Assembly: GCA_900556205.1 (NCBI GenBank)
Contig: USNX01000017.1
Coordinates: 1-11,690 of the forward strand
From: an uncultured Collinsella sp.
GTDB taxonomy: Bacteria; Actinomycetota; Coriobacteriia; Coriobacteriales; Coriobacteriaceae
Length of the DNA stretch: 11,690 nt
Direction of reading: 5' to 3'
The stretch's first letter is position 1. Each line of letters opens with the position of its first letter. The notes under the pieces are model-generated. The model did not search any database. It had not been told where the DNA came from and saw nothing but the letters and a program-made list of their open reading frames with translations. The translations under genes and the position numbers were made by a program. Below are positions 1 through 6,937 of the stretch, one piece after another.

Positions 1-137
1 CCGTGGCAATCAAGGCGGCGGGCGGTATCCATAATTACGAAGAGGCTTGCGCATTCATCGAGGCCGGCGCCAGCGCGTTAGGCGCATCGGCGGGCATCGC
101 GATCGTCGAGGGCGCACCGACGGATGAGCGTCGCTAG
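1..137 (+). CDS. deoC: Deoxyribose-phosphate aldolase, C-terminal fragment (5' truncated)
   Basis: DeoC cleaves 2-deoxyribose 5-phosphate into glyceraldehyde 3-phosphate and acetaldehyde in cytoplasmic deoxynucleoside breakdown. Only the last 44 codons are present; the first complete codon is at position 3 and the stop is TAG at 135-137. The visible peptide begins VAIKAAGGIHNYEEA and continues with GASALGASAGIAIVEG. This matches the end of the DeoC TIM barrel: the Lys of the (V/I)KAxGGI motif is the second conserved active-site lysine of the family, and the GASxxGxSxGxAIV stretch is the phosphate-binding end of the barrel. The Schiff-base lysine and the N-terminal two thirds lie outside the window. 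Nothing here links it functionally to the downstream catabolic cluster. The identification rests on a short but very characteristic segment. Confidence 0.88.
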   Translation, partial: VAIKAAGGIHNYEEACAFIEAGASALGASAGIAIVEGAPTDERR

Positions 138-286
138 CAGACGTATTTGACCTGAGCGATAAAGCTTCACGACCACACGCCGTTCATGTTCGAGACAATA
201 TGACTTTTTGCCCGTTGTAAACGGAGTCGCGATGGGTGTTCTGTATGATGGCTCAGACAAGGTTGTTCAATGACAGGGAGGCATAT

Positions 287-1129
287 ATGGCAATCAAAGC
301 CATCGCGATGGATATCGACGGTACGCTCACCAACGATCAGAAAGTGATTAGCCCGCGTACGCGCGAGAAGCTGCTCGCGGCGCAGGAGTCGGGCATTAAG
401 CTCATCTTGGCTTCGGGCCGTCCCGCATGGGGACTGCACGCCTTGGCGCAGGAGCTCGACCTTCAAAACCATGACGGTCTGCTGGTTGCCTTTAATGGCG
501 CGCATGTGGTCGACGCTCAGACCGATGAGGTCCTTTTTGACCAGGCTATGCCGGCTGACGAGCTGCACCGTCTGATTGATCACCTGCGTAATTTTGACGT
601 GATCCCTATGATTTCGCTCGGTCGCGATTTGCATGTCGTGGATTCGTATCACTGCATGATCACGCTGCCTGACGGCTCGCAGAAAAACATCGTCAAATAC
701 GAGCGCGATGCGTGCGATCTTAAGATTCGCGAGGTGGAGAGCCTGCATAAGGTCGCTGATGCTTATCCCGTGGACAAGCTGCTGACGGCGGGCGATCCGG
801 CCTACCTGCAGGCGCATTACGAGGAGATGTATGCGCCCTTTAAGCAGACGCTTTCGGGCATGTTTACGGCCGACTGGTACTTTGAGTACACGGCGCCCGG
901 TATCGACAAGGCCCGCGCACTCGAGGGTGCCCTGCCCAAGCTCGGCATCGATGCCAGTGAGGTCGTATCGTTTGGCGACGGCCAGAACGACAAGTCCATG
1001 ATTGAGTGGGCCGGCACCGGTGTTGCCATGGGTAACGCCGTCGAAGAGGTTAAGGCTGTAGCCCAGATGGTGACCGCCGATAACAACGAAGATGGCATTG
1101 CGGTGGCGCTGGATAAGCTGCTGGGTTAG
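287..1129 (+). CDS. Cof-type HAD-IIB family sugar-phosphate phosphatase
   Basis: Predicted cytoplasmic Mg2+-dependent phosphatase of 280 residues, the usual Cof/YidA length, acting on sugar phosphates or similar small phosphoesters. All four HAD motifs are visible: motif I MDIDGT (nucleophile D9, acid/base D11), motif II LASGRP (S43), motif III lysine K208 in PGIDKARAL, and motif IV SFGDGQND (D231, N234, D235). The C2B-type cap lies between motifs II and III, roughly residues 85-190. The start is ATG 287, because AGGGAGG at 275-281 gives a good ribosome binding site and the family begins a few residues before motif I; an in-frame start at 236 would add 17 unconserved residues. The 149 bases between deoC and this gene show no convincing promoter. 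Substrate cannot be told from sequence; YidA-like is only a family label. Confidence 0.92.
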   Translation: MAIKAIAMDIDGTLTNDQKVISPRTREKLLAAQESGIKLILASGRPAWGLHALAQELDLQNHDGLLVAFNGAHVVDAQTDEVLFDQAMPADELHRLIDHLRNFDVIPMISLGRDLHVVDSYHCMITLPDGSQKNIVKYERDACDLKIREVESLHKVADAYPVDKLLTAGDPAYLQAHYEEMYAPFKQTLSGMFTADWYFEYTAPGIDKARALEGALPKLGIDASEVVSFGDGQNDKSMIEWAGTGVAMGNAVEEVKAVAQMVTADNNEDGIAVALDKLLG

Positions 1130-1152
1130 AATCGCCGATTAATGCATGGCTC

Positions 1153-1178
1153 GGGCGCCTGCTTGCGGGCGTCCTTTT
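1153..1178 (+). terminator. Short terminator-like hairpin between the two HAD genes
   Basis: A 7-bp stem (1153-1159 with 1168-1174, one G-T pair) encloses an 8-base loop and is followed directly by TTTT at 1175-1178. It lies 23 bases after the stop of the HAD-IIB gene and 15 bases before the GTG start of the next gene. The short stem and four-base T tract suggest a weak intrinsic terminator or attenuator. Confidence 0.45.
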
Positions 1179-1193
1179 GCTAGGGAGGGTGCC

Positions 1194-1853
1194 GTGTCCG
1201 CATTTCCGTTCGACGCCGTTATCTTTGACATGGACGGCGTCATTGTCGATACCGAGTATTACTACTTGGGCGAGACTGCCGCGTTTGCCAAGGAGCTTGG
1301 ACTTAATCTGACTCAAGAGGAGTTGAATGGGCAGGTCGGTACCTCGCATCAGTTCTTCCTGCATATGCTGGTCGATTGGTTTGAGCGCGCCGGTAAGGGA
1401 CACTTCACTGGCGAGGAGGCGTTGGCCCGTTGGGACGAGTGGGCGCATAAGCGTCCGCGTGACTATCAGGCTTTGATTAACCCAGGCGCCGTGGATACGA
1501 TTCGAGAGCTGCCGCGCCGTGGCGTTCGCGTGGCGCTTGCCAGCTCGTCTCCCATGGTTAGCATCGAGGAAGTGCTCAACGCATGCGGGCTGTCTGATGC
1601 CTTTGAGTATGTGGTGAGCGGCGAGCAGTTTAAGGAGAGCAAACCCGAGCCCGACATCTACCTGCATGCGCTGGACCTGCTGGGGCTGCCCGCGAATCGC
1701 TGCTGCTGCGTTGAGGATTCGGTGCCCGGCATCACCGCTGGCAAGCGAGCCGGCCTGACAGTCATTGCCAAGCGCGAGGAACGCTTTGGCTTTAGCCAGG
1801 ATGCCGCGGACAAGATTATCGACCAGCTGCCGGAGCTGCTCACGCTTTCTTAG
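1194..1853 (+). CDS. HAD-IA family hydrolase, beta-phosphoglucomutase-like
   Basis: Predicted cytoplasmic HAD subfamily IA phosphatase or phosphomutase of 219 residues. Motif I is FDMDGVIVDTE (D12, D14), motif II is ALASSSP (S117), motif III is K150 in SKPEPDIYLHA, and motif IV is VEDSVPGI (E174, D175). The helical C1 cap is at about residues 20-90. The start is GTG 1194, preceded by AGGGAGGGT at 1182-1190; an ATG at 1146 is in frame but would place the terminator-like hairpin inside the coding region and add residues before the conserved N-terminus. In true beta-phosphoglucomutases a substrate-contacting His follows motif I (EYHF in the Lactococcus enzyme); here the aligned residue appears to be Tyr (EYYYL), so a phosphatase for another hexose or pentose phosphate is at least as likely as a mutase. 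A run of three cysteines (C170-C172) precedes motif IV. Confidence 0.9.
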   Translation: MSAFPFDAVIFDMDGVIVDTEYYYLGETAAFAKELGLNLTQEELNGQVGTSHQFFLHMLVDWFERAGKGHFTGEEALARWDEWAHKRPRDYQALINPGAVDTIRELPRRGVRVALASSSPMVSIEEVLNACGLSDAFEYVVSGEQFKESKPEPDIYLHALDLLGLPANRCCCVEDSVPGITAGKRAGLTVIAKREERFGFSQDAADKIIDQLPELLTLS

Positions 1854-1855
1854 GA

Positions 1856-1876
1856 GCGCGGTAGTTGCGCGTTTTT
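1856..1876 (+). terminator. Weak terminator-like hairpin after the HAD-IA gene
   Basis: Immediately after the stop codon, GCGCG at 1856-1860 can pair with TGCGC at 1866-1870 (one G-T pair), followed by G and five T at 1872-1876. A register shifted by one base is also possible. It is short, so call it a probable weak intrinsic terminator ending the upstream group. Confidence 0.4.
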
Positions 1877-1936
1877 CGGGTCTGATGAGTAAATAGCCAA
1901 CATTTTGGTGCGACACCTAGCATACTTTAAGCTAAT

Positions 1937-1973
1937 GCGGGCTTAAGGGCTTGTTGAATGCCCCTGAGCCCGC
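1937..1973 (+). promoter_or_regulatory. Stable hairpin upstream of the GntR gene
   Basis: GCGGGCT at 1937-1943 pairs with AGCCCGC at 1967-1973. The stem continues inward through a G-T pair, an A-T pair and one A-C mismatch into GGGC (1947-1950) with GCCC (1960-1963), with a 9-base loop. It is followed by TTTAGACTTAA, not a clean T tract, so it may be a terminator of the upstream genes or a leader structure of the regulator gene. A competing inverted repeat, TTAAGC at 1927-1932 and GCTTAA at 1941-1946, shares part of the 5' arm. I found no convincing -35/-10 pair in 1877-2003. Confidence 0.5.
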
Positions 1974-2003
1974 TTTAGACTTAATCGTGCTTGGAGAGGG
2001 TAT

Positions 2004-2747
2004 ATGCCACCGACTGAAGGGCTAACTGACGGTAAAGCAGCGATACCGCTGTACCAACAGGTTATCGATATCATTAAAAACGAAATCAACTCCGGCGCCT
2101 ACAAGGCAGGCGCGCGGATACCCAACGAATTCGAATTGGCTGAGAGCTATAAAGTTGGCCGCGTTACCGTGCGACGTGCTATTGAGGAGCTCGTCCAGCA
2201 GGGCTATCTAACGAAGCGACAGGGGAAAGGCACGTTTGTCAATGCCCCCAAGCTCAAGCGCAAGATTCGCCAGAAGGATGACGTTCAGAGTTTTTCGGAC
2301 GCATGCCGCGTTAACGGAATGGAACCGGGGGCGTGTGTCATTTCGAGAAAGATACTGCCGGCGGATTCCACCGAAGCACATTTCTTTGGTGTTCCCGTTG
2401 GAACTGACTTGATTTGCGTTGAGCGCGTGCGTACTGCCGATGGCGTCCCCGTCATGCTTGAGAACAACATATACGTTTACGAGGACAACGCCTATCTATC
2501 AACGGCGCCTCTATCTAACCAATCCATTTTTGAGTTCGTGCGCAACCAGACTGGCCGCATGCCCGCGTTTACCGACCCGTGCACGCTCGAGATCGCGTGC
2601 GCATCGCCCGAGGTCGCTCGGTTGCTGGCGGTTCCCGTTGGCGAACCCTTGTTTTATATGGAAGCCTTCTTTTTCGATGAGCAACGGCGGCCGTTTATCA
2701 TCGGTCGTCAGCGGATCGTTGGGTCTCGCTACGTTTTTGACATCTAG
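2004..2747 (+). CDS. GntR family transcriptional regulator (HutC/UTRA subfamily)
   Basis: Predicted ligand-responsive DNA-binding regulator, 247 residues, typical for HutC-type GntR proteins. The N-terminal winged helix-turn-helix spans about residues 13-80: it opens with IPLYQQVIDIIKNEI, continues through RIPNEFELAESYKVGRVTVR (recognition helix region) and ends with the wing KRQGKGTFV. A UTRA effector-binding domain follows, about residues 95-245, with the typical VERVRTADGVPVMLENN and the C-terminal RPFIIGRQRIVG. The start is ATG 2004 with GGAGAGGG at 1993-2000. It lies just upstream of, and in the same direction as, the transporter and frl-like cluster. The E. coli fructoselysine operon is likewise controlled by a GntR/UTRA protein (FrlR). 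I infer that this protein controls the promoter at 2858-2886, with a phosphorylated Amadori intermediate as a plausible effector. The effector is not shown by sequence. Confidence 0.93.
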   Translation: MPPTEGLTDGKAAIPLYQQVIDIIKNEINSGAYKAGARIPNEFELAESYKVGRVTVRRAIEELVQQGYLTKRQGKGTFVNAPKLKRKIRQKDDVQSFSDACRVNGMEPGACVISRKILPADSTEAHFFGVPVGTDLICVERVRTADGVPVMLENNIYVYEDNAYLSTAPLSNQSIFEFVRNQTGRMPAFTDPCTLEIACASPEVARLLAVPVGEPLFYMEAFFFDEQRRPFIIGRQRIVGSRYVFDI

Positions 2748-2757
2748 GACATTGCGA

Positions 2758-2797
2758 ATGGAAACGCCCGGTGGATCATCTCACCGGGCGCTTCCAT
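2758..2797 (+). terminator. Long GC-rich hairpin after the GntR gene, no T tract
   Basis: CGCCCGGTG at 2765-2773 pairs perfectly with CACCGGGCG at 2782-2790 around an 8-base loop. After one A-C mismatch the stem extends outward by six more pairs (2758-2763 with 2792-2797). It sits 10 bases past the GntR stop. The stem is as stable as a strong terminator, but the bases after it (ACCGTTCACGG) contain no T tract, so it may act as a 3'-end stabiliser or pause site instead of a classical intrinsic terminator. Confidence 0.5.
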
Positions 2798-2857
2798 ACC
2801 GTTCACGGCGCGAACGCGACCGTTCAACCGCGTTGCGGCAATCAGTTTGAAATTATC

Positions 2858-2886
2858 TTGATGACGGGAAAAGCTGCTGGTAATCT
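2858..2886 (+). promoter_or_regulatory. Candidate promoter of the transporter/frl-like cluster
   Basis: TTGATG at 2858-2863 as a -35 element, 17 bases of spacing, then TAATCT at 2881-2886 as a -10 element, preceded by TGG at 2878-2880 so that it forms an extended -10 (TGnTA). Transcription would begin near 2893, leaving a leader of about 70 bases before ATG 2966. The -35 matches 4 of 6 consensus bases and the -10 only 3 of 6, so this is a plausible but unproven promoter. Confidence 0.5.
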
Positions 2887-2905
2887 ATAGAACGTCATAG
2901 AACGT
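2887..2905 (+). repeat. Tandem direct repeat ATAGAACGT x2 at the transcription start (candidate operator)
   Basis: ATAGAACGT occurs at 2887-2895 and again at 2897-2905, giving a 10-bp period, about one turn of DNA. The pair sits immediately downstream of the candidate -10 element and would cover the expected start site. It can also be read as an inverted repeat, AACGT (2891-2895) and ACGTT (2902-2906) with 6 bases between. Its position suits a repressor site for the adjacent GntR protein. Confidence 0.5.
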
Positions 2906-2923
2906 TTGCCTTATGCAAGCGTT
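2901..2923 (+). promoter_or_regulatory. 23-bp imperfect palindrome AACGTTTGC-N5-GCAAGCGTT (operator or leader hairpin)
   Basis: The two 9-base arms, 2901-2909 and 2915-2923, are complementary at every position except one T-G pair, and enclose CTTAT. The element overlaps the second copy of the direct repeat and lies 42 bases before the transporter start. As DNA it is a good dimer operator for a GntR-type regulator; as RNA it is a 9-bp leader hairpin. The sequence cannot tell these apart. Confidence 0.5.
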
Positions 2924-2965
2924 GAAGCGAGATGCGATGCAGTCTCGAGTTCTTTGGAGGTATCT

Positions 2966-4429
2966 ATGTCAGATACGAAGGCGAAGAAGACAAACAGACG
3001 TTTTAAGTTCAAATTACCGCATGTCTATACGATCATGTTCTTGCTGATCGTTGTCTTTGCGGTCCTGACTTGGATCGTTCCCTCGGGTCAGTATCAGCGC
3101 AAGACGATTTCGACAGCGGCGGGCGAGCGCGAAGTCGCCGTTGCTGGAACCTATGAACAGGTCGATAAGAACTACACCGATTCTGAGACCGGCGAGACCA
3201 TCAATCTGGGTCAGGATATCTTCGCGGTCCTGCAAGCGCCCACTAAGGGCATCCAGGAGGCTGCCGACGTCGTTGCGTTCGTCTTATTGATTGGCGGATC
3301 GTTCGCAATCATCACCAAGACCAACGCTTTGAATGCCGGCATGAGCCGTGTGATTAAAAAGCTCAAGAACAAGGACATCCTCATCATTCCCATTACGATG
3401 ACGTTGCTGTCCATTTGCGGCACTACGTTTGGCATGTCTGAGGAAGCCCTGCCGTTCTATGCCATCTTCATTCCCATCATGATGGGTATCGGTTATGACT
3501 CGATGACGGCATTCATCATCTGCTTCCTTGGTCCTAACCTGGGATATTGTGCTTCGACCATCGACCCGTTTAATGTTTTGATCGCCCAGGGCATCATTGG
3601 CATCGAGGGCAATCCTCAGCTGTGGCTGCGCGCCGTTTCTTGGGTCATCTTTACTGCCGTCGGTATCGCATGGGCCATGCGCTACGCTATGCGCGTCAAG
3701 AAAAACCCCGAGTCGTCCATTACGTACGAGGACGACAAGCTCAAGCGTGTTGAGTTTTCCGTGACCGATGCCTCCATCGAGGAAGAGTTCACTACCCGTC
3801 AGAAGCTCGTACTTATCGATTTTGCCTGCGGTATGGGCATTATCGTCTGGGGTCTTGTTACCCAGGGCTGGTACATGAATGAGATTTCCGCCGTGTTCCT
3901 TGGCATGGGCTTGCTTGCCGGTATCCTGGGCGGTCTTGACCAGCAGACGATCGCTGAGGAGTTCGTTAAGGGTCTCGCCGATTTTGCGTACGCTGCTATC
4001 GTTATCGGTATCGCTCGCGGTATTCTGGTCATCGCCGAGGGCGGCATGATCATCGACACCATCCTCCAGGCGCTCGCTACTGCGCTCGCCGGTGCACCCG
4101 CTGCCGTCTACACCACGTTTATGTATATCGTCCTTGGCCTGCTCTCTTTGCTGGTTCCCTCGAGTTCTGGACTTGCGGCGCTCACCATGCCCGTCATGGG
4201 TCCGCTGACCGAGCTTATGGGCCTCAATCCCGAAGCTGCCGTTACCGCGCTCCAGTTTGCTAATCAGACCATCAACACCATCAGTCCCGTGGCGGGCATG
4301 ACGGTCGCCGGCCTTGCCGTGGCTAAGATTTCGTTTGGCCAATGGTGGAAGACCATTTGGAAGTTCTTCATTTTCATGGTCGTCTTTGGCCTGATCGTAA
4401 CGGCAATCTCTGGCATGCTTCCGGTGTAG
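2966..4429 (+). CDS. YfcC/DcuC-family membrane transporter (predicted amino-acid-type substrate)
   Basis: Predicted inner-membrane permease of 487 residues, belonging to the YfcC/ArcD-like branch of the DcuC (C4-dicarboxylate anaerobic carrier) superfamily. A basic cytoplasmic N-terminus (KAKKTNRRFKFKLPH) precedes the family signature PHVYTIMFLLIVVFAVLTWIVPSGQY at about residues 18-43, given here only in outline: a helix ending in TWIVPSGQY. About ten further hydrophobic segments follow, roughly at 100-118, 137-151, 160-175, 181-195, 222-240, 284-299, 307-323, 340-358, 382-400 and 465-483. The motifs GTTFGMSEEALPFY and LVPSSSGLAALTMPV are typical of the family. The start is ATG 2966 with TTTGGAGG at 2953-2960; an upstream in-frame start at 2906 would lie in the operator region. 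It is the first gene of the cluster and probably imports the glycated substrate, in place of FrlA of E. coli. Family members include amino acid antiporters, so exchange for the released amine is conceivable. Confidence 0.9.
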   Translation: MSDTKAKKTNRRFKFKLPHVYTIMFLLIVVFAVLTWIVPSGQYQRKTISTAAGEREVAVAGTYEQVDKNYTDSETGETINLGQDIFAVLQAPTKGIQEAADVVAFVLLIGGSFAIITKTNALNAGMSRVIKKLKNKDILIIPITMTLLSICGTTFGMSEEALPFYAIFIPIMMGIGYDSMTAFIICFLGPNLGYCASTIDPFNVLIAQGIIGIEGNPQLWLRAVSWVIFTAVGIAWAMRYAMRVKKNPESSITYEDDKLKRVEFSVTDASIEEEFTTRQKLVLIDFACGMGIIVWGLVTQGWYMNEISAVFLGMGLLAGILGGLDQQTIAEEFVKGLADFAYAAIVIGIARGILVIAEGGMIIDTILQALATALAGAPAAVYTTFMYIVLGLLSLLVPSSSGLAALTMPVMGPLTELMGLNPEAAVTALQFANQTINTISPVAGMTVAGLAVAKISFGQWWKTIWKFFIFMVVFGLIVTAISGMLPV

Positions 4430-4438
4430 GTGGTTGTG

Positions 4439-6022
4439 ATGTCTGATCGTTTAACGGTCCTGACGTCTAAGAGCGTCTTTACCGGTACGGGGGACCTGCC
4501 GTTCGAAGGTTTCGTAGCGGTCCGTGGCAATCGAATTGAGGCGGTTGGCACCAAGTGTGAGGTAGCTTCGTATTTGACCCAAGCGGACGAGGTAGTTGAT
4601 CTGGGCGACCGTACCGTCATGCCTGGCCTGATCGATGTGCATACCTTCTATACAGGCTGGGCGCTGCGGACGTTGGGGTCTGATCTGTCCGGCATCGCTG
4701 ATGCCAAAGAGGCCGTGTCGCTCTTGCGTGCATGGAAAGAAGATCATCCGGATTGCGCGGCGGCTTTTGGCCACAGCCTACCCGAAACGTTGGCATCGGA
4801 TGCCGAGAACGCAAATACGGCAGCTGTGTTTGACGATTGTTTTGGCGATATCCCTGTCGTCTGCTTTACACCGGGTGCGGAGACCTGCGTTCTCAATGCT
4901 GCCGCCAGTGCACGATACGGCTTTACACCCCAGGCGTGCTATGCCGAGAAGATCTGGCGCATGATGAGCGATTTCCTCGCGCTGCCCGAGGTACGTGCGG
5001 GGTATTCGGACTACATGAGCATGCTTAACGAGCGCGGCGTTACCGCCATCAAGGAGATGGCGTTTGATGACTACTACGGTTTTGCCGACGAAATGGCTCG
5101 CCGTGAGGAATCTGGTGAGCTGACGGTTCGCGTCTCTATGATGTCGCAGCCGGTGGGTGCCGGTGCAAATCTGGCATATGCCCGCGAGGCACGAGAGCGC
5201 TTCCGGGGACCGTTCGTTCGTTTTTCTGGCTTCAACCGTATGACCGATCGCGGCGTATGGGCGGGGCTTGCCGAGATGATTGACCCCTATGAGGACACGG
5301 CCGATGCGGGCGCTGCCGGCAAGACGGTTGTCGAGGAGCCCGAGTGGGATCTGATTGAGAACGAGCTGCGCGCAATTGATGCTGACGGCTTCCGATATTC
5401 CTTGCATTGCCAGGGCGATGGCGCCGTTCGTCGCACCGTGGCGCTCTATGCCTCGCTGCCTCGAGACGAGCATGGACGGTTGCTTCGCCGCCATGCGATT
5501 ACCGATCTCGAGAACTCTGATCCGACCGATCTTGTCAAGTTTGGCAAGTTAGGTGGAATTTGCGAGGTCTATCCGCAGATTCTGACGCTGGACCGGCGCG
5601 AGGATTGCCTGTCGATGATGCGTCGACAAATTGGCAAGACGCGACTTTTGCACAGCTGGAATCGCCGCGGCATGGAAGATTCCGGATGCACGGTGTGCTG
5701 TGGTACGGATTTGCCGCTGCTGATTCCGAGCCTGGGCGAGTCAATCTACAGTGCGTGCGGCGGATACTTCGACGATGGACTGCCCGTGAATGAGGCCAAC
5801 GCGCTGACGCTTGTCGAGCTCTTGCGTGCTTGGACTGCCGGGGGCGCGTACGATCTGATGCGCGAAGACGAGCTGGGTACGCTCGAGGTCGGCAAGCTTG
5901 CTGATATCTGCGTGCTCGATCGGGATGTGTTCGACCTCGATTATCGCGACGCACGCGATCTTTCGGTTGATATGACGATGTCGGACGGACAAATCGTGTT
6001 CGATCGAAATAAGGAGGCATAA
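4439..6022 (+). CDS. YtcJ/NfdA-like amidohydrolase (Amidohydro_3) with HxF instead of HxH
   Basis: Predicted cytoplasmic metal-dependent hydrolase of 527 residues with the amidohydrolase layout: a beta-sandwich from both ends (about residues 1-60 and 480-527) around a TIM barrel. Visible elements are MPGLIDVHTFYTG (H68), VTAIKEM (K205), HCQGDGAV (H323), RRHAITDLENSDP (H352), CGTDLPLLIP (D424) and LGTLEVGKLADICVLDRD near the end. The usual first motif is DxHxH; here the second His is Phe (F70). The start is ATG 4439 because AGGTGG at 4428-4433, overlapping the transporter stop, is well spaced from it; GTG codons at 4430 and 4436 are also in frame. Coupling to the transporter is tight. Relatives hydrolyse N-substituted amides, so deacylation or amide cleavage of an imported conjugate before deglycation is a reasonable inference. 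The exact substrate is unknown. Confidence 0.88.
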   Translation: MSDRLTVLTSKSVFTGTGDLPFEGFVAVRGNRIEAVGTKCEVASYLTQADEVVDLGDRTVMPGLIDVHTFYTGWALRTLGSDLSGIADAKEAVSLLRAWKEDHPDCAAAFGHSLPETLASDAENANTAAVFDDCFGDIPVVCFTPGAETCVLNAAASARYGFTPQACYAEKIWRMMSDFLALPEVRAGYSDYMSMLNERGVTAIKEMAFDDYYGFADEMARREESGELTVRVSMMSQPVGAGANLAYAREARERFRGPFVRFSGFNRMTDRGVWAGLAEMIDPYEDTADAGAAGKTVVEEPEWDLIENELRAIDADGFRYSLHCQGDGAVRRTVALYASLPRDEHGRLLRRHAITDLENSDPTDLVKFGKLGGICEVYPQILTLDRREDCLSMMRRQIGKTRLLHSWNRRGMEDSGCTVCCGTDLPLLIPSLGESIYSACGGYFDDGLPVNEANALTLVELLRAWTAGGAYDLMREDELGTLEVGKLADICVLDRDVFDLDYRDARDLSVDMTMSDGQIVFDRNKEA

Positions 6023-6023
6023 G

Positions 6024-6875
6024 ATGTCTGAATCCAAGCCGACGCTGCGCCGCGAACAGATTGCGGGCATGAATATCCACTACATCATGTGGTCGCTCGA
6101 TTACTTCCTTGATGTGCAGCAGCGTTTGGGCTTTGAGTCCATTGAGCTGTGGTGTGCGGAGCCGCATGTGACACTCGACCATACGGGCTACTTTGAGGCT
6201 GAGGTCCTGGCGAAAAAAGCTGCAGACCGTGGGCTTAGGTATCGTACTCTGTGTCCCGAGAATGTTGTCTATCCTTGGCAATACTGCGCACGCAAACCGC
6301 TGCATGAACAGCGCAGCCTGGCGTACTTTAAGCACGGCATTGAGCTTGCCGAGGTACTTGGGTGCGACCGTATGTCCGTCAACTCGGGCTGGGGCGACTG
6401 GGACGAGGACCGCGAGGAAGCCTGGAAGCGCAGCCGCGAGCACATGTCCATTCTGGCGGAGTATGCCGGCGAGCACGGTCTGGTGCTTACGATGGAAAGC
6501 CTGCGTCCCGAGGAGAGCAACCTTGTGACGACGGTTTCCGATGCGAAGCGCATGATTGACGAGGTCGCGAGCCCGTACTTACAGCCCATGGTTGATACAA
6601 CCGCGATGGGCGTTGCAGGCGAGACGCTCGAGGACTGGTTTGCCGCCTTTGGTGATGGGGCAATTCACGAGATGCACTTTATCGACGGTGATCCGTATGG
6701 CCATCTGGTGTGGGGCGATGGCAAGCACGATATGGACGCCTTCGTTGCCACGCTCAACGCCCATGGTTTCGACGGCATGCTGGGCCAGGAAATCACGGAC
6801 GGTCGTTACTATGATGACCCGGCGGCGGCAGATGCCAAGAACATGGCCGCATTCGAGAAATATCTGATTGACTAA
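6024..6875 (+). CDS. frlC: FrlC-like sugar phosphate isomerase/epimerase (Amadori-compound 3-epimerase)
   Basis: Predicted TIM-barrel epimerase of the AP_endonuc_2 (xylose isomerase-like) family, 283 residues. Similarity to E. coli FrlC, which interconverts fructoselysine and psicoselysine, is visible from memory in several blocks: SIELWCAEPH (FrlC has GIEIWGGRPH), LCPENVVYPW (YTPETNGYPY), TMESLRPEESNLV (LEPLTPYESNVV) and the HFIDGDPYGHLVWGDGK region. Likely metal ligands are E158, D191, H218 and E256. AAGGAGG at 6011-6017 precedes ATG 6024; the gene starts one base after the amidohydrolase stop, so the two are translationally close. With the following SIS and PfkB genes it makes up a complete FrlC-B-D set. 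Its role would be to convert C3-epimeric glycated amino acids to the form used by the kinase. The exact amine moiety is not determined. Confidence 0.85.
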   Translation: MSESKPTLRREQIAGMNIHYIMWSLDYFLDVQQRLGFESIELWCAEPHVTLDHTGYFEAEVLAKKAADRGLRYRTLCPENVVYPWQYCARKPLHEQRSLAYFKHGIELAEVLGCDRMSVNSGWGDWDEDREEAWKRSREHMSILAEYAGEHGLVLTMESLRPEESNLVTTVSDAKRMIDEVASPYLQPMVDTTAMGVAGETLEDWFAAFGDGAIHEMHFIDGDPYGHLVWGDGKHDMDAFVATLNAHGFDGMLGQEITDGRYYDDPAAADAKNMAAFEKYLID

Positions 6876-6937
6876 AACAACTATCGGCCACGCAACCAAC
6901 GTCATTGATTGTGGACCAAACAAGAAAGGAACTGGAT

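Noticed and set aside
212..224. Small hairpin CCGTT-GTA-AACGG
   Set aside because: Five pairs only, no T tract on either strand in the right place; likely chance.
215..249. Possible promoter TTGTAA / TATGAT before the HAD-IIB gene
   Set aside because: Spacing is 23 bases, too long for a standard sigma-70 type promoter, and no better -35 is present.
1050..1916. 288-codon minus-strand open frame across the second HAD gene
   Set aside because: Shadow of the HAD gene; no recognisable domain and no start signal.
3284..4342. 352-codon open frame on the minus strand opposite the transporter
   Set aside because: No recognisable domain, very His/Asp/Gly-rich composition typical of the reverse complement of a membrane-protein gene, and no ribosome binding site; the + strand gene is certain.
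5535..6476. 313-codon minus-strand open frame spanning the amidohydrolase/epimerase junction
   Set aside because: Arg/Pro/Ser-rich, no motif, crosses two conserved + strand genes.
6885..6917. GGCCAC ... GTGGACC inverted repeat between epimerase and deglycase genes
   Set aside because: Needs a bulged base and a loop of about 19; too weak to call a terminator.
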